NCBI GenBank assembly: GCA_024235875.1
Contig: JACKLP010000008.1
Location: 83,088-147,087 of the forward strand
Length of the DNA: 64,000 nt
DNA from: Burkholderiaceae bacterium
GTDB lineage: Bacteria; Pseudomonadota; Gammaproteobacteria; Burkholderiales; Burkholderiaceae_E
Direction: 5' to 3'
Position numbers and translations under genes: made by a program. This document shows positions 46,429 through 53,984 of the stretch, piece after piece. The notes below the pieces were generated by a model. That model had not been told where the DNA came from. It searched no databases and was given only the letters and a program-made list of their open reading frames with translations. Within the stretch, counting starts at the first letter, position 1, and the number at the start of each line of letters is the position of its first letter.

Positions 46429-46716
46429 TCACTCGACGACGGCCATGATGTCTTCCTCGCGCATGACGAGCAGTTCGTCGCCGTCGACTTTCACGGCCTG
46501 GCCGCTGTACTTGCCGAACAGGACCTTGTCGCCGACCTTGACGGCCATCGCACGGACCTTGCCGTCGTCGCCGACCTTGCCGGTGCCGACCGCCAGGATC
46601 TCGCCCTGGTCGGGCTTTTCGGCCGCGTTGTCGGGGATGACGATGCCCGAGGCGGTCTTGGTCTCGTTGTCGAGGCGCTTGATGATCACGCGATCATGCA
46701 AGGGACGCAATTTCAT
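46429..46716 (-). CDS. groS: 10-kDa co-chaperonin GroES
   Basis: A 95-residue co-chaperonin (MKLRPLHDRVIIKRLDNETKTASGIVIPDNAAEKPDQGEI..., mobile loop, ending REEDIMAVVE). The start at 46716 follows AGGAG by 8 nt. It caps GroEL. It is the first gene of the operon, about 115 nt after the predicted transcription start. Confidence 0.98.
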   Translation of the reverse strand: MKLRPLHDRVIIKRLDNETKTASGIVIPDNAAEKPDQGEILAVGTGKVGDDGKVRAMAVKVGDKVLFGKYSGQAVKVDGDELLVMREEDIMAVVE

Positions 46717-46811
46717 GAGAGAGCTCCTAAAGTCTTGAATTTTCAGGACTGATTGATTTTGGCGGGAACCGCCAGACGGATGCGGGCGGGGAGCCGGCGA
46801 CCATGTCGCTG

Positions 46812-46838
46812 TTAGCACTCGCCGCATTCGAGTGCTGA
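46812..46838 (-). promoter_or_regulatory. CIRCE operator (HrcA binding site)
   Basis: On the minus strand TCAGCACTC-N9-GAGTGCTAA matches the CIRCE consensus TTAGCACTC-N9-GAGTGCTAA with one mismatch. It touches the -10 element and covers the predicted start site, so HrcA bound here would block initiation until heat shock. Confidence 0.93.
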
Positions 46839-46865
46839 TTATAGGGTCTGGTCGCGGTATTTCAA
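46838..46865 (-). promoter_or_regulatory. Sigma-70 promoter of groESL
   Basis: TTGAAA (46860-46865) and a consensus TATAAT (46838-46843) are spaced by 16 bp on the minus strand. Predicted start is near 46831, inside the CIRCE. I see no separate sigma-32 promoter. Confidence 0.85.
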
Positions 46866-46885
46866 GAGCCGCCGGGCCGGTGGCC

Positions 46886-47308
46886 TCAGGGCTCGCCAAT
46901 GAGCGTCAGCACGAGGTGACGCCGGTGCCCGCGATGGCGGTGCTCCCAGACGAAGAGCCCCTGCCAGGTGCCGAGCATCAAGCGTCGATCCGCGAACGGA
47001 ATGCAGATCGCAGCGGTGCCGAGCGCGGCACGGGCGTGCGCGGCCATGTCGTCGGGGCCCTCGGCGTCGTGGCGATAGGCGGGGTCGCCATCCGGTGCCG
47101 CCCGCGCGTAGATCGTTTCCAGGTCGGTACGGACGTCGGGGTCGGCGTTCTCGGTGAGCACGAGCGAGGCGCTCGTGTGCTGCAGGAACACATGGCACAG
47201 GCCGGTCGACAGTCCGGATGCCTGGAGTTCGCGGGCAATCCTTTCGTCGATGCGAACCGTGCCCCGACCGGGGGTCTCCACGATGATTCGACGGTGCTCG
47301 ACGGGCAT
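46886..47308 (-). CDS. YjbQ family (UPF0047) protein
   Basis: A 140-residue single-domain protein. GLCHVFLQHTSASLVLTENADPDVRTDLE and the C-terminal LMLGTWQGLFVWEHRHRGHRRHLVLTLIGEP are the two signature regions; metal-binding histidines lie in HTSAS and EHRHRGH. Members have weak thiamine-phosphate-synthase activity in vitro but their main role is unsettled. The stop is 20 bp before the -35 box of groESL on the same strand, so some read-through into groESL is conceivable. Confidence 0.93.
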   Translation of the reverse strand: MPVEHRRIIVETPGRGTVRIDERIARELQASGLSTGLCHVFLQHTSASLVLTENADPDVRTDLETIYARAAPDGDPAYRHDAEGPDDMAAHARAALGTAAICIPFADRRLMLGTWQGLFVWEHRHRGHRRHLVLTLIGEP

Positions 47309-47423
47309 GGATCGGCAGGCGATTGAGATGCGTGACGGTGTCGGCGCACTTTACACGGCATCCCCGTCGCGGTGGGCCGAGGCCGCGCCACGACGATACA
47401 GGCACCGAAACTGCCGCCAATCG

Positions 47424-47437
47424 GTGACCGATGTCAC
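47424..47437. promoter_or_regulatory. GTGA-N6-TCAC dyad (CRP/FNR-like half-sites)
   Basis: GTGACCGATGTCAC lies 13 bp upstream of the sigma-54 element. It fits the CRP/Vfr core TGTGA-N6-TCACA except at the outermost bases. Its centre is about 46 bp before the predicted start. A CRP-family regulator could act here as activator or anti-activator. Confidence 0.5.
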
Positions 47438-47450
47438 GCGGATCGCCGGC

Positions 47451-47465
47451 TGGCACGGGAATTGC
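47451..47465 (+). promoter_or_regulatory. Sigma-54 (RpoN) promoter of the Ig-repeat protein
   Basis: TGGCACG-GGAA-TTGC has the invariant -24 GG and -12 GC at the correct 10-bp spacing and matches the consensus at every defined position. Start is expected near 47476, giving a leader of about 33 nt with AAGGAGGAG before the ATG at 47509. An activator of the NtrC class is required but none is encoded in the window. Confidence 0.82.
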
Positions 47466-47508
47466 GCGCGCGTGCGCGGATGATCCCGTGCAAGGAGGAG
47501 GCAGGCCG

Positions 47509-49863
47509 ATGGCGGTGCTGCTCGAAGTTCTCGCCGCCGATGGTGCGGTCACCCGATATCGGCTCGACGATGCCCGTTCGGCGATTTCGGCTCGACCGGG
47601 CTCGCGCTATCGGCTCATAGACGAGAACGAAGCGACGATCGCCGACGGCTACCGCGTGCGGCGTGTCGGCGATGCGCTGGTGATCGACGAGTTGCCACAG
47701 GCACGCGCGCTGGTGCTCGAGCGCTTCTTCGCCGACTGCACGGCGACGGGGCCCTGCGTGTTCGAGGCCAGCGGCGGTTCGGCGCCGGTCCAGATCACGC
47801 CGGAGTCGATACCGGTCGCAGCGCTGCAAGACGACAGTTTCCTGATGCTCGCCGGCCAGACGGTGCCGGCCGCCGTGACGCCGATGGCAACGACCGGTGG
47901 CACGGCGTCGGCTGCGTTCGGGGGCAGCAAGATCGGGTTGCTCGCCGGCGTGCTGGGTGTTGCCGCCGCGCTGGGAGGCGGGGGCGGCGGCGGCTCGGAC
48001 GCGGCGCCCCCGGCGGCCAATGCGGGTTCAGGTGCTGGCGCGGGCGGCGACCCGGCGGGCGCAGATGCAGGCGGCGGTGCCGACGATGGCAGTGGCGACG
48101 GCAGTGCCGGCGGCGACGGTTCGGGCGGTACCGGCACGGTGATTGCGCCGGCGCTGACCAGTGCGAAGTCGCTGTCGGACTACTTCCCGGTGTTGGAAGG
48201 AACTGCGGCACCGACGGGGCGGGTCGAGGTCCGAATCCTGGGTCCAGCCGGAGACGTCCTGGCGACGTTCGAAGCGACGGCCGATGCCGATGGCTTCTGG
48301 CGCATCGATACCGGCTCGGCAGTGCCGACCGATGGCGTCTTGCCGGAACACGGGCTGCCCGAGGGCGAACTGACGGTCTCGTTGCGACCGGACGTTGGCA
48401 GCGGCGACTGGGGGCCCGCTGTCAACGAGACCCTGATCGTCGATCGCACGGCGCCCGACAAGCAGGTCGACGTGAGTTGGCTCGACGACGACGTCGCACC
48501 CGAGGTCGGTTGGAGCGGAGACGGCGTCGTGACCAACGATGCCACCCCGGGCGTGCTCGGACGCATCGACCAGGCGCTCGTCCCTGGGGAGCGGGTGGCC
48601 ATCTGGCGCGACGGTGCGCGGGTCGGCTATGCGGATCTGGTGGATACGGACTGGTCTTTCGCCGACGGGGTCGCACTCGCCGATGGCTCGCACCAGTACC
48701 ATGCGAGGGTCGAGGACGCGATCGGCAATCTCGGTCCCGCCTCGGCCGTGTTCCGGTTCACCGTCGACACCTTGGCGCCGGCCGCGGCGAGCATCGCGCC
48801 CGTCACCGGCGACGACCTGATCACCGCCAGCGAGATCGCGGCGGGGGTCACGATATCCGGTCGCGTCGAGCCCGGCGCGCAGGTCTTCGTGAGCTGGGGA
48901 AACCTGGCCGGCGATGCGTTCGCGAACACCGACGGGGATTGGTCGGTTCGCTTTGCCGCGGGTGCGGCGCCGCCCGACGGTGTGGCCCAGGTTCGGGTCG
49001 ACGCGGTCGACGCGGCCGGCAACGTCGCCGCGCCGGCGGTGCGCGCCGTGGTGGTGGATTCGTCGCCGCCTCCCTTGCCCGGCGCACCACAGATCACGGC
49101 GGCCATCGACAACCGCTCGCCGTCGACCGGCGTGGTGGCGGCCGGCGAGTCCAGCAACGATGCCACGCCCTTGATCCAGGGGCGCCTGGCCGCGCCGCTG
49201 GGTCAGGGAGAGGTCTTGCACCTGGTGCGCAATGGGGTCGATCTCGACGTCGCCGGGTCGTCCCGCCTGTCGATTTCCGGCTCGAGCTGGCAGTACCAGG
49301 ACTCCCTGTCCGCTGACGCCGGCTATCGCTACGAGGCCTACGTCGAGGCCGCCGACGGGCGCGCGGGTGATCGCAGCGCCGGCTATCGGATCATTCTCGA
49401 TCGAGTGGCTCCCGATGCGCCGTCGATCGACGTCGTGGCCGGCAACGACCGGGTTGCCACGTCGGAGGCTCGCGGCGAGTTCATCATCTCGGGCGAAGCC
49501 GAGGCGAGCAGCCGCGTGACCGTGAGCTGGGGCATCGTAAGCCGGGTCGTGCAGGCCGGCGCCGACGGCGTCTGGCATGCCGACTTCACCGGCCAGGTGC
49601 CCGGCCGCGGGTACGAGACCGTGTATGCGGCCGCCACCGACGCGGCCGGCAATATCAGTGGCGTGGCCCAGCGCAGCGTTTACATATCGACCAGCGTGGG
49701 CAGTCAGTCCGAGGACGGCAGCTCGACACTGAGGTTGGCCGACCTGACCCATTCCTTGGACGTCGTGCCGGAGGCCCTGGCCTCGTCCAAACGCGGTGCC
49801 GAGGGTGTCGCGTCTTCGATCGACGACTGGCTGCCCCCGACCACCTCCGATCCATTGATCTGA
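47509..49863 (+). CDS. Ig-like-repeat surface protein (BapA-prefix-like N-terminus)
   Basis: A 784-residue acidic repeat protein. Residues 1-115 form a compact N-terminal domain (RYRLDDARSAISARPGSRYRLIDENEATIADGYRVRRVGDALVIDELP). A hydrophobic/Gly segment lies at about 138-165 (KIGLLAGVLGVAAALGGGGGGG), then an Ala/Gly/Asp linker to about 205. Four to five bacterial Ig-like domains follow to about 755, with units ending DRTAP, DTLAP, DSSPP and DRVAP and starting in patterns such as VTNDATPGVLG and SNDATPLIQG. The N-terminal layout recalls BapA/LapA-type type-I-secreted adhesins, but there is no RTX block and no clear C-terminal secretion signal, and it is much shorter. A sigma-54 promoter precedes it. 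Its 3' end overlaps the convergent cysteine-cluster gene. Confidence 0.75.
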   Translation: MAVLLEVLAADGAVTRYRLDDARSAISARPGSRYRLIDENEATIADGYRVRRVGDALVIDELPQARALVLERFFADCTATGPCVFEASGGSAPVQITPESIPVAALQDDSFLMLAGQTVPAAVTPMATTGGTASAAFGGSKIGLLAGVLGVAAALGGGGGGGSDAAPPAANAGSGAGAGGDPAGADAGGGADDGSGDGSAGGDGSGGTGTVIAPALTSAKSLSDYFPVLEGTAAPTGRVEVRILGPAGDVLATFEATADADGFWRIDTGSAVPTDGVLPEHGLPEGELTVSLRPDVGSGDWGPAVNETLIVDRTAPDKQVDVSWLDDDVAPEVGWSGDGVVTNDATPGVLGRIDQALVPGERVAIWRDGARVGYADLVDTDWSFADGVALADGSHQYHARVEDAIGNLGPASAVFRFTVDTLAPAAASIAPVTGDDLITASEIAAGVTISGRVEPGAQVFVSWGNLAGDAFANTDGDWSVRFAAGAAPPDGVAQVRVDAVDAAGNVAAPAVRAVVVDSSPPPLPGAPQITAAIDNRSPSTGVVAAGESSNDATPLIQGRLAAPLGQGEVLHLVRNGVDLDVAGSSRLSISGSSWQYQDSLSADAGYRYEAYVEAADGRAGDRSAGYRIILDRVAPDAPSIDVVAGNDRVATSEARGEFIISGEAEASSRVTVSWGIVSRVVQAGADGVWHADFTGQVPGRGYETVYAAATDAAGNISGVAQRSVYISTSVGSQSEDGSSTLRLADLTHSLDVVPEALASSKRGAEGVASSIDDWLPPTTSDPLI

Positions 49864-50270
49864 ATCGGCTCGATGCGCGTCGAGGCCCCGGCGGCTTCGG
49901 GCGGCGCGGCATCGCGCGCGGGCGGGTTCGCCGCACCGTAGGCGGCCGCGATGGCGCCGGCGGTGAGCGCCGGCATACCGTGCAGCTCACGGGCGTGCGC
50001 GCACTGGCGACTTCCGACCGCGACCTCGCGGCAACAGCCCGGGTGCCGGCCGTGGATCGAGCATTGCGCATCGACGCCCGGCTCACCGCTCAACGCAGCG
50101 CAACGCACCGGCGAGCAGGCGGTGCCCCGCATCACGACCTCGTGCCGTCGAAATGGCTCGGTCAGTGCCAGCGGTACGTAGCCGTCCGGATGTTCGGTCG
50201 TCTCGGACCAGTGAAATGCGACTCGGTAGGTCGCGCAACAGACACCACAACCGATGCAGACATTCGACAT
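49704..50270 (-). CDS. YkgJ-family cysteine-cluster protein with long C-terminal tail
   Basis: A 188-residue protein starting at 50270 (MSNVCIGCGVCCATYRVAF). Ten cysteines at 5, 8, 11, 12, 52, 57, 70, 79, 80 and 90 fit the zinc/iron-sulfur cluster fold of the YkgJ/CxxCxxCC family; CSIHGRHPGCC and VGSRQCAHARELHG are also typical. The family domain ends near residue 115. The remaining 70 residues are low-complexity and are encoded antisense to the last 160 bp of the Ig-repeat gene, so this part may be a mere extension past a lost stop codon. Function unknown; possibly metal handling or a maturation factor. Confidence 0.78.
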   Translation of the reverse strand: MSNVCIGCGVCCATYRVAFHWSETTEHPDGYVPLALTEPFRRHEVVMRGTACSPVRCAALSGEPGVDAQCSIHGRHPGCCREVAVGSRQCAHARELHGMPALTAGAIAAAYGAANPPARDAAPPEAAGASTRIEPIQINGSEVVGGSQSSIEDATPSAPRLDEARASGTTSKEWVRSANLSVELPSSD

Positions 50271-50581
50271 GACGCGCACACGCACACGACGAGGGCGCGT
50301 CCGGACGACGCGCCGAAAAATACCGCCAGCAAGGCGGTCGGAATAGAACTTCAGGAAGCGCGGACCGGGTGATCCGCTCGGACTGCTGAGACGGGCCTGC
50401 CGCATCGGACGTTGCGGACCGAAAGCCCCGGCGCGGGCGGGGAGCGCCCGCGCCGTGCGCGCACTATATCCGCGCTCGATCGCGGTGTCGATCGTGCCGG
50501 GCAGGCGCCGCCAGGCGGCGCGCGCGTTCTCATAGAATGTCCTCTTCCAGGCGCCGGCAAACGACTTCAAGGAGACATCAG
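50271..50581. other. Divergent intergenic region with a GC hairpin and a possible -10
   Basis: I see no gene in these 311 bp. They hold a perfect 9-bp stem-loop (50431-50439 with 50445-50453, 5-nt loop) and a TAGAAT hexamer at 50533-50538 that could be the -10 of the downstream SDR operon, with no good -35. AAGGAG just before 50582 is the SDR Shine-Dalgarno. Confidence 0.5.
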
Positions 50582-51346
50582 ATGGCCAATCTATTCGACC
50601 TGACGGGCAAGGTTGCGATCGTGACCGGCTCTAGCCGCGGCATCGGTCGCTCGATCGCCGAGAACCTCGCTGCCCATGGCGCGCGCGTCGTGATCTCGAG
50701 CCGCAAGGCCGGGCCCTGCGAGGAAGTGGTCGCCGCGATCCGAGCCAACGGCGGCGAGGCAATCGCGGTTCCGGCCAACATCTCGCGCCGCGAGGAAATG
50801 GAGAACCTGGTCGCCCAGACCCGTTCCCAGCTCGGTCCCGTCGACATCCTGGTCTGCAACGCGGCCTCCAATCCCTACTTCGGGCCCGCCGACGGCATGA
50901 GCGACGAAGTGTTCGACAAGGTGATGCGCAACAACATCTTGTCGAACCACTGGCTCGCCACGATGTGCCGGCCCGACATGAAGGCGGCCGGGGGCGGTGC
51001 GATCGTCATCGTGTCCTCGATCGGCGGGCTCAAGGGGTCGACCGAGATCGGTCTCTACTGCATCTCCAAGGCGGCCGACATGCAACTCGCGCGCAATCTT
51101 GCCGCCGAGTGGGGGCCGGAGAACATCCGCGTGAACTGCATCGCGCCGGGCCTGATCCAGACCGACTTCGCGCGGGCGCTCTACGAGGATCCGGAGCGCC
51201 GGGCCGCGGCCGAGGCGCGATACCCGTTGCGCCGGCTGGGCGTGCCCGACGACATCGGCGGCGTTGCCGTGATGCTGGCCGGACGGGCCGGTGCCTTCAT
51301 CACGGGGCAGACGATCGTCGTCGACGGCGGCGTGACGGTGACCTGA
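50582..51346 (+). CDS. Short-chain dehydrogenase/reductase
   Basis: A 254-residue classical SDR. The cofactor motif TGSSRGIG (15-22), NAAS (93-96), and the catalytic S145/S146, Y159 and K163 (YCISK) are complete; R41 in SSRKAG after the second strand suggests NADP(H) preference. The C-terminal FITGQTIVVDGGVTVT is standard. Start at ATG 50582 follows AAGGAG. It heads the plus-strand catabolic operon; probable role is oxidation or reduction of a hydroxyacyl/oxoacyl or alcohol intermediate. Confidence 0.93.
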   Translation: MANLFDLTGKVAIVTGSSRGIGRSIAENLAAHGARVVISSRKAGPCEEVVAAIRANGGEAIAVPANISRREEMENLVAQTRSQLGPVDILVCNAASNPYFGPADGMSDEVFDKVMRNNILSNHWLATMCRPDMKAAGGGAIVIVSSIGGLKGSTEIGLYCISKAADMQLARNLAAEWGPENIRVNCIAPGLIQTDFARALYEDPERRAAAEARYPLRRLGVPDDIGGVAVMLAGRAGAFITGQTIVVDGGVTVT

Positions 51347-51457
51347 TCGATATCGTCCGTTGCGGCCGCGCGCGCCCGACATGCGGGCCTCGCGTGGCCG
51401 GCCGTCGATGAGAGAATCCTGACCGAAGGATTCGGTCGAACACAGGAGGAGATTGCA

Positions 51458-52636
51458 ATGGCAGAGGCATATATCGTCGCGGCGGCTCGAACCGCTGGCG
51501 GCAAGAAGGGGGGGCGGGTCTCCGGCTGGCATCCGGCCGATCTCGGCGCCCAGGTTCTCGATGCACTCGTGGCGCGCACCGGCGCCGACCCGGCGCTGAT
51601 CGACGACGTGATCATGGGTTGTGTGCTGCAGGTCGGCGAGCAGGCGATGAACGTGGGACGCAATGCCGTGCTGGCCTCGAGCCTGCCCGAGAGCGTTCCG
51701 GCGACCACGATCGACCGACAGTGCGGATCGTCGCAGCAGGCGATCCAGTTCGCGGCCCAGGCCGTGATGTCGGGAACGATGGACTGCGTGATCGCGGCCG
51801 GCGTCGAGAGCATGACCCGCGTGCCCATGGGCTCGCCGGCGACGCTGGCGGCCAAGGCCGGCATGGGGACCTACATGAGCCCCGCGATGCAGAAGCGCTA
51901 TCCGGGCGTGCAGTTCAGCCAGTTCACCGGCGCCGAGATGATGGCCAAGAAGTACGAGCTCACCAAGGACGCGCTCGATGCCTATGCGCTCGAAAGCCAC
52001 CGGCGCGCGAAGGCTGCCGTGGAGGCGGGCGCGTTTGCCGACGAGATCGTCCCGATCGCGGTCAAGCTCGCCGACGGCACGCCGACCGACGAGATGCACA
52101 CGGTCGACGAGGGCATTCGCTTCGACGCCACGCTCGAGGGTATCGCCGGCGTCCGGCTCATCGCCGAGGGCGGTCGCATCACCGCAGCCACGGCCAGCCA
52201 GATCTGCGATGGCGCCGCTGGCGTGATGGTCGTCAACGAGCGCGGCCTCAAGGCGCTCGGCGTCGAGCCGCTGGCTCGAATCCATCACATGACGCTGATC
52301 GGCCATGATCCGGTCATCATGCTCGAGGCACCGCTGCCGGCGACCGAGCGGGCGCTCCAGCGCGCTGGCATGTCCATCGACGACATCGACCTGTTCGAAG
52401 TCAACGAGGCATTTGCGCCGGTGCCGCTGGCCTGGCTCAAGACCACCGGCGCCGACCCTGACCGGCTCAACGTCAACGGCGGCGCGATCGCGCTCGGTCA
52501 CCCGCTCGGCGGTTCGGGCGCGAAGCTGATGACCACGCTGGTCCATGCATTGCGCAAGCGCGGCAAGCGCTATGGCCTGCAGACGATGTGCGAGGGCGGC
52601 GGGCTCGCCAATGTGACCATCGTCGAGAGGCTCTGA
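51458..52636 (+). CDS. Acetyl-CoA acyltransferase (thiolase)
   Basis: A 392-residue degradative-type thiolase. The nucleophile C89 is in TTIDRQCGSSQQAIQFAAQAVMSG; the C-terminal NVNGGAIALGHPLGGSGAKLMTTLVHAL carries the histidine, and QTMCEGGGLANVTIVERL the second cysteine. It would cleave 3-oxoacyl-CoA to acetyl-CoA (or propionyl-CoA) and a shortened acyl-CoA. It is followed after a single base by an SDR, as in beta-oxidation modules. Confidence 0.95.
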   Translation: MAEAYIVAAARTAGGKKGGRVSGWHPADLGAQVLDALVARTGADPALIDDVIMGCVLQVGEQAMNVGRNAVLASSLPESVPATTIDRQCGSSQQAIQFAAQAVMSGTMDCVIAAGVESMTRVPMGSPATLAAKAGMGTYMSPAMQKRYPGVQFSQFTGAEMMAKKYELTKDALDAYALESHRRAKAAVEAGAFADEIVPIAVKLADGTPTDEMHTVDEGIRFDATLEGIAGVRLIAEGGRITAATASQICDGAAGVMVVNERGLKALGVEPLARIHHMTLIGHDPVIMLEAPLPATERALQRAGMSIDDIDLFEVNEAFAPVPLAWLKTTGADPDRLNVNGGAIALGHPLGGSGAKLMTTLVHALRKRGKRYGLQTMCEGGGLANVTIVERL

Positions 52637-52637
52637 C

Positions 52638-53492
52638 ATGACGGCGGAATCCCAGGTGATCCCGAGCGCCCAGGCCGTGGCCGCCCCTGGCCTGGCCGGT
52701 ACCAGCGCGGCCGTGACCGGCGCCGGACGCGGCATCGGCCGCGCCATCGCGATGCTGCTGGCGCGATCCGGCGTGAACGTGCTGGTCAGCGATCTCGATG
52801 GCGACTCGGCCGATCGCGTCTGCGACGAGATTCGCGCGCTCGGCGTCGAGTCGGTCGCGGTGCGGGCCGACGTCCGCGAGGCCGACGACAATGCCCGCAT
52901 CGTCCAGGCGGCCGCGCATGCGTTCGGCCGGCTCGACCTGATGGTCTGCAATGCCGGGATCGTCCACGTCAAGCCGATGCTCGAGCTGAGCGCCGACGAA
53001 TGGGACGGCATCTTCGCGGTCAATACGCGTGGCGTGTTCCTGGGCATCCAGGCTGCCTCGCGGCAGATGCGTACCCAGCCGGCCATCGCCGACGGACGTC
53101 CCCGCGGCAAGATCGTCGCGACCGCGTCGATCGCCGGGCGGGCCGCCACGGGCCCGCTGGCCACGATGCTGGGCTCCTATCGGGCGACCAAGGCGGCCGT
53201 GATCAGCACCGTCCAGTCCTCGGCCTGGGCCTTGTCGCCGGACGTGACGGTCAATGCGGTCTGCCCGGGAATCGTCGACACCGACATGTGGGACGAGATC
53301 GACCGACGCTGGTGCGAGATCACCGGTGCGCAGCCGGGATCGGCCAAGGAATCGCGCGCGGCGGCGATCCCGATGCGGCGCGTCCAGCATCCGGACGACG
53401 TCGCCAACGTCGTGGGCTTTCTGGCCTCGCCTGCCGCCGACTATGTGACCGGGCAGTCGGTTCACATCGACGGCGGCATCGTCATGAGCTGA
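52638..53492 (+). CDS. Short-chain dehydrogenase/reductase
   Basis: A 284-residue SDR with an N-terminal extension of about 22 residues before the cofactor fold (AAVTGAGRGIGRAIAMLLARSGVNVLVSDLDGD). The acidic residue after strand 2 (SDLDGD) predicts NAD+. NAGI, the catalytic serine in TASIAG, and YRATK complete the active site; the segment between Ser and Tyr is longer than usual. C-terminal DYVTGQSVHIDGGIVMS. Being between thiolase and MaoC it is likely a 3-hydroxyacyl-CoA or hydroxy-intermediate dehydrogenase. Confidence 0.92.
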   Translation: MTAESQVIPSAQAVAAPGLAGTSAAVTGAGRGIGRAIAMLLARSGVNVLVSDLDGDSADRVCDEIRALGVESVAVRADVREADDNARIVQAAAHAFGRLDLMVCNAGIVHVKPMLELSADEWDGIFAVNTRGVFLGIQAASRQMRTQPAIADGRPRGKIVATASIAGRAATGPLATMLGSYRATKAAVISTVQSSAWALSPDVTVNAVCPGIVDTDMWDEIDRRWCEITGAQPGSAKESRAAAIPMRRVQHPDDVANVVGFLASPAADYVTGQSVHIDGGIVMS

Positions 53493-53505
53493 GCCGGAGG
53501 CCGCG

Positions 53506-53979
53506 ATGAAATCCCTGATGCCCGGCGTCTACTGGCAGGACATCGCCGTCGGTGATCGGTTTCGCACGATGCGGCGCACGATCACCGAGACCGACATCAT
53601 CAACTTCGTGTCGGTGACTGGCATGCTCGAGGAAATGTTCGTCGACGCGACATTCCAGGCCCAGGGGCGCGGCTCGATCGGCGGCGGCCGGTTCGCGCCT
53701 GCCGCGCTGACCTACACGATCATCGAGGGCCTGTTGTGCCAGACCCTGATCCAGGGCACCGGGCTGGCGCTGCTCGAGGTGCACAAGAAGGTGCTGGCCC
53801 CCGTGCATGCCGGTGACACCGTGCATGCGGTCGTGACCATCGATGGCGTGCGGCCTACTTCGAAGGGGAACCGGGCGATCGTGTCGGCCACCAACGAAGT
53901 GTTCAACCAGCACGGCGACAAGGTGATGAGCTACGTGGCCGTGCGCATGCTCGCTGGTCGCGACGCGCCGGCCGGTTAG
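53506..53979 (+). CDS. MaoC-like (R)-enoyl-CoA hydratase
   Basis: A 157-residue hot-dog protein. YWQDIAVGDRFRTMRRTITETDIINFVSVTGMLEEMFVDATF is the MaoC pattern, where the hydratase Asp/His site is normally D-x(4)-H; here the residues after the helix read MLEEMFVDATFQAQGRG, so the histidine is not in the classic position and activity is uncertain. It lies 13 bp after the SDR and 5 bp before the amidohydrolase, in the same operon. Confidence 0.85.
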   Translation: MKSLMPGVYWQDIAVGDRFRTMRRTITETDIINFVSVTGMLEEMFVDATFQAQGRGSIGGGRFAPAALTYTIIEGLLCQTLIQGTGLALLEVHKKVLAPVHAGDTVHAVVTIDGVRPTSKGNRAIVSATNEVFNQHGDKVMSYVAVRMLAGRDAPAG

Positions 53980-53984
53980 CGCGC

